DNA of 64,000 nt, from NCBI GenBank assembly GCA_004352715.1, contig SCFE01000011.1, positions 1,415,655 to 1,479,654 on the forward strand. Direction: 5' to 3'. Of this stretch, positions 59,829 to 64,000 are shown piece after piece. The stretch comes from Hofstenia miamia (taxonomy: Eukaryota > Xenacoelomorpha > Acoela). The stretch's first letter is position 1. Every line of letters starts with the position of its first letter. Position numbers and translations under genes: made by a program. The notes under the pieces were generated by a model. That model was not told the origin of the DNA, searched no databases, and was given only the letters and a program-made list of their open reading frames with translations.

Positions 59829-62395
59829 GTGATGGAATAAGCATTTATATGATCACACTATGTGAGATTTTTCATCATCATAAACGAATTTCAATTAATA
59901 GTTAGAACAAATCTACCGCCTAAAATTCATTGCTATACATTCATTTAAAAAGCTTGTTAAAGGTTATTTTAATTACCCTAAGTGTTTTTAAAATTGTTTT
60001 TCAAATGTATATAATATTTCAAATTTAATTACCATTCTGAACCTTGAAAAACTCGAATGCTAATATAGCTAGTAAGAGTTTTGTTTTTGATAGCACATTA
60101 GTAAGTTACTAAAAGAACTGACCCGGCATACAAAGCATTTGATATTTAATATATAATAATGATGATAATATAAATGCAGTGGAATCGAGAGGGCTTTTCA
60201 TTATTTTATGGTAAAATTTAAATTAATTTTGCCAGAGGGAATGATTTATTGCGAAATTCGAAGTTCAATGTATCCATTCAATTTCAAAGTTTACTTGAAC
60301 AATTTCGTGTATCTTATCACTGCAGTAGAAAAGGTCTGGTTGGAATAATAGCATTTAACAACATATATTTCAATCATCCCACCTATAAAAGGAAATCACA
60401 ATTTCAAAATTTTTAAATACAATTTTCAGTGTAAATATATTAAAACCACAATATTGAGTTTTTACAAAAGAAATTTGATGTAACAAATATTGTATCATTT
60501 TAATTGTTATTATACGAATACATTTAAGAACTTTGTTATGTTGTGTTGTGCTATTGTACTATGCTGGCGTGAATAAACTCACACAACGGGCAATTTTTTA
60601 TATGAAAATCCACTTAGCATCTCCTTAGCAAAACACCAAAAAATGAAAATTATATAAATTCATTTGTTTTTACTTATCATAAGTTTAATTAATTAATTAT
60701 TTACATCCATAACAATATACAACTCCAAATTAGCCACATTCATATATTTCTTTTTGGATTCTGCAACTGACTGACATATAACCAGTGTAGCAACGCCCTG
60801 GCCAAACCTGCACCTATTTCCCAATCTGATCCTAATTCACCGTGCGATGGATGCAGCAACAACGTGCTGCCTGCTTCTGGCACAAAACTCAATCAATTTT
60901 AAGTACTTAAAAATATCTTCTTCTATATTATCAAATTCAAATATTTCGATTTTCAAACTGCTCATCAATAATTTGGTAGATTCAAAAATTGTAAAAACTC
61001 AAGTTTCTAGAAGCTTTTAGTTGCAACTGAGAACTGCTTGTTAAATCATAATCCGCAATGCACAACAATTTCATATTTTTTTATCGCTGAATTGCTTTAC
61101 TAGTCTAGAATTCTACACATTTCACCGTTCAATTTTTAAACTAACGCTTTCAATTTCAAAATTAATGCATTTAAATTAAAACATAACACACTAAAACTAA
61201 AACATAACGCAATCAATTTAAAACATAAGCCATTCAAATTCAAAATTAAAGCATTCAATTTAAAATAAATATTTAACTATGACATTATTTAATAAATGAA
61301 ACTAAGAAACAAGAAAAAATTAAACTAATGCAATATTTACAATATTTTCCATTCAATAAATCATCTTTAGTCATAAATCTTTTAAATGCTGCAAAAAATC
61401 TCGTGAATATAGAGCAACCATGATTATCCTTAACACAATTAAGCTATGCTTAAAATGAAATTTAATCAGGAAACCAACAGTTATTGCTCAGGAAAATATG
61501 AAAAAAACAATATTACCATATGGTAGCTAAATATTATTAATTTACAAATTCCTAGAAGCTCTCTACAGGATAATAATAAGCTTTTGGAACAAAATTGTTT
61601 ACCAACTTTAAAGCATTTAGCTGCCAAACTAAAATGTAGTCCAGATATTGCAATGGCATGTCCACAGCACATTACAACGACATCTTGATGGTGCCAACTT
61701 TGCATTGGAAAAATAAGACCAAGCAAAGAGCATTTACTGAATCCATTTTAAGGTTTACATCAGATCATAAAATTAACTATTACCAGGATGTAAGTGATTT
61801 AAATATGTTTTGCAAAAGGAAGCTACATTTGAGGGCATTGCTGCACAATTACAGTGCCAAATTCCAAAGGTCCAAATATACACTGCATCTTCATTGCAGA
61901 TTGAAATTTTTGATGCTCTGTCAATTCCAGGACCAAGAAGCTTAATGCAGTTAGGCAGCCCAAATATTAGAAAATCTGCAAATTGATATGACTTTTATGA
62001 GGTGTAGACTTGATCAAGTGAAAAGTATTTTTTGAAGATTTAGTCAGATATGCGATGACCCTATTTATGCAATTAATTTTTTTCAGCATTTACAGAGGCA
62101 ATAAGTAAGAGTTATGCTTAGAAATGATTTACTGTGTGGAGGATAAAATACAAATTGTATTAGTTTATAGTTTGTTTTGTTTCTTAATTTTAGTTTTTAA
62201 TAAAGGCATAGTTTGATATTTATTATACATTAAGTGACTTATGTTTCAATTTGTATACCTTAATTTTAAATTTGAATAGCTTACATTTAAAATGGAACAG
62301 TAAAATGTGTAGTGGACAATATCAGGAAATTAATATGATTATTAAACTCCCAATCCCCAATTACTCTAAATTCAAATTCTTTCCTTATCTAATGT
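59829..62395. other. Gene B intron
   Basis: Mostly AT-rich, with the 21-bp tandem repeat. At 61560-62080 a frame-shifting stretch (KHLAAKLKCSPDIAMACPQH...) looks like decayed coding sequence but was not identified. Confidence 0.4.
61144..61269. repeat. 21-bp tandem repeat, six units
   Basis: Six consecutive 21-base units of type ATGCATTTAAATTAAAACATA with substitutions but no indels. The array lies in the gene B intron before the SRCR-like exon. Confidence 0.75.
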
Positions 62396-62403
62396 TCAGA
62401 TAC

Positions 62404-62923
62404 CAGATTTGTCAACGAGCCGACATTTTAAACCTCGGCTCGGTTCGGCTCGTTTTACTTTTGAGTATTTTTGGCTCGGCTCGGCTCGCCACATAAAACC
62501 GTTCAATGAGGCTCGTTTTAGCTCTATATTTTTTCAAAAAACACTGCATTTCAGAATTTTTTAAATAGCTCTTCCTAATTATTGAATTAACATTTTTAAA
62601 ATATGNNNNNNNNNNNNNNNNNNAGGCTCGTTTTAGCTCTATATTTTTTCAAAAAACACTGCATTCTCAGAATTTTTTAAATAGCTCTTCCTAATTATTG
62701 AATTAACATTTTAAAATATGGTTATAACAAGGTATATTGAATAAGAAATAAGAAATATCTGCATAAGCAAATTAAAAAGCAGAACTATAAATTGGCTAGG
62801 CTTAATAAAGGCTCGTTGTATATCAAATGCTCTCCTCAAACTCGGCTCGGCTCGTTAGAAGCTTGGCTTGGCTCGGCCCGGTTCGGCTCTGCTCGTTAGA
62901 AGCTCGGCTCGTTGACAAGTGTG
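62404..62923. mobile_element. hAT-like non-autonomous element, GCTCGG family, with 8-bp target duplication
   Basis: The ends are imperfect inverted repeats: CAGATTTGTCAACGAGCCGA on the left and the complement of CACACTTGTCAACGAGCCGA on the right. Flanking bases TCAGATAC (62396-62403) and TCAGATAT (62924-62931) form an 8-bp target duplication with one mismatch, as expected for hAT elements. GGCTCGG words fill both sub-terminal zones. An 18-N gap (62606-62623) interrupts it, and about 95 bases are repeated across the gap, so the true element is near 400 bases. No transposase is encoded. Confidence 0.8.
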
Positions 62924-63334
62924 TCAGATATTGAGTCGGTTAATGTCCATGGAATCAATAACAACTACCCTCAAATATTTTGCAATATTGGGAAACCCGG
63001 AGTGCGTCATAGGTTGTGGCAAAGGCATACTTGTACGGGACTGCATTAGGTCACAAAATTTAAGTCGAAAAAAGACGAAACAATTTTCTTTCTCGCAGTG
63101 TTTTCAGGTTTCATTAGTTTGTAAATTATAATTGCTTAAGAAAAATTCTGATGAAACTATCACAGATAGGTAGATATCCCTAATTTTACAAGTATCTCAT
63201 TAAATCAATGTTATTGTAATTTATTTATCTGAGGCTTGGCGATGTTGACAACATTTTGTAGGCATGGGTATAAGATGTGCCCCTCTCTTGGATGAGCATG
63301 TTCATTTTCAGAATGGTAAACTAGTATTTTTTAG

Positions 63335-63518
63335 ATTTTCCTCCAAAAGTTTGCACAAATGGTGGTTGTGTCTCAGGAAATATTGAACTAGAATACATTG
63401 GAGAATTGGATATCTATGACATAAATGTTATTCCAAAAATAGATGGTCGTTATATCTGCGGTAACTCAACATATACAGAAGAAGTACCAGTGGTACTTTG
63501 TCGTGGGTTTGATTATGT
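63335..63518 (+). CDS. Gene B exon: SRCR-like half domain
   Basis: The exon follows acceptor TATTTTTTAG (ending 63334) and ends at donor GTAATT (63519). It reads FPPKVCTNGGCVSGNIELEY, then IGELDIYDINVIPKIDGRY, then ICGNSTYTEEVPVVLCRGFDYV. NST is a possible N-glycosylation site. The end of the exon (DGRYICG...PVVLCRGFDY) parallels the gene A exon at 20921-21071 (DGNFVCG...PTVFCRKFNF), and the phases at both ends are the same. An SRCR-like fold is inferred from the GxxxCG...VxCRxxxF pattern. The sequence just upstream repeats after an N gap at 63584, so the exon probably appears a second time in the assembly beyond the window end, around offset +978. Confidence 0.65.
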
Positions 63519-63601
63519 GTAATTATGCTTGATTTTACAACCAATGTATATATATATATATATNNNNNNNNNNNNNNNNNNNNACATAAAACCGTTCAAT
63601 G

Positions 63602-64000
63602 AGGCTCGTTTTAGCTCTATATTTTTTCAAAAAACACTGCATTCTCAGAATTTTTTAAATAGCTCTTCCTAATTATTGAATTAACATTTTAAAATATGGT
63701 TATAACAAGGTATATTGAATAAGAAATAAGAAATATCTGCATAAGCAAATTAAAAAGCAGAACTATAAATTGGCTAGGCTTAATAAAGGCTCGTTGTATA
63801 TCAAATGCTCTCCTCAAACTCGGCTCGGCTCGTTAGAAGCTTGGCTTGGCTCGGCCCGGTTCGGCTCTGCTCGTTAGAAGCTCGGCTCGTTGACAAGTGT
63901 GTCAGATATTGAGTCGGTTAATGTCCATGGAATCAATAACAACTACCCTCAAATATTTTGCAATATTGGGAAACCCGGAGTGCGTCATAGGTTGTGGCAA
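63602..64000. repeat. Exact repeat of 62624-63022 (probable assembly duplication)
   Basis: After a 20-N gap (63564-63583), the sequence from 63602 to the window end matches 62624-63022 base for base by eye at a constant offset of 978. It includes the right half of the GCTCGG element and its flank. The 18 bases at 63584-63601 also match 62491 onward. Identity without any change, beside N gaps, points to unmerged haplotype contigs rather than a real duplication. Confidence 0.8.

Overview
The window is AT-rich (roughly 70 %), intron-dominated animal DNA. Genes are split into short exons, and there are many (TA)n microsatellites, MITEs and decayed transposons of most metazoan classes. No bacterial operon, rRNA, tRNA or CRISPR feature was seen. 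The extracellular domain mix (PAN/apple-like, thrombospondin type-1-like, SRCR-like), the Penelope-like elements and the R2-type LINEs fit an invertebrate metazoan such as a cnidarian or tunicate. I cannot name the species.

The main finding is a pair of tandem paralogous genes on the + strand, here called gene A (about 6.7-21.1 kb) and gene B (about 43.4-63.5 kb). Each has a signal peptide plus PAN-like exon, a Trp-rich exon that looks like the first half of a TSP1 repeat, an exon with the second half (RxRxCS...HGGxxCxG), and an SRCR-like exon. The four exons occur in the same order, and each pair has the same splice phase at both ends. One exon between the two TSP1 halves was not found in either gene. 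Both genes probably encode secreted or surface modular proteins.

Region by region: 0-6.7 kb holds AT-rich DNA, a 19-copy 49-bp satellite with higher-order structure, and a LINE 3' relic. 6.7-21.1 kb is gene A, whose introns hold a P-element-like relic, a degenerate ~77-bp repeat, a hAT-like GCTCGG element, two LINE relics and a 590-bp foldback. 21-43 kb lies between the genes and holds a hAT MITE, a Tc1/mariner pseudogene, a transposase-like pseudogene of an unnamed family, a Tc1 helix-turn-helix fragment, a CCACTAGTGG repeat, a decayed gag-protease region, a terminal-inverted-repeat element, and a Penelope-like element with a piggyBac-type MITE inserted in it. 43.4-63.5 kb is gene B, whose introns hold a MITE carrying telomere-like arrays, a repeat family of unknown type, an R2-type LINE, a PIF/Harbinger pseudogene, a hAT transposase pseudogene, a hAT-ended element next to a Penelope-like tail, and a GCTCGG hAT element. 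The last 417 bases repeat upstream sequence across short N gaps and look like an assembly duplication.

No transposon in the window has an intact open reading frame. The only apparently functional coding sequence is the two multi-exon genes, and both models are partial.
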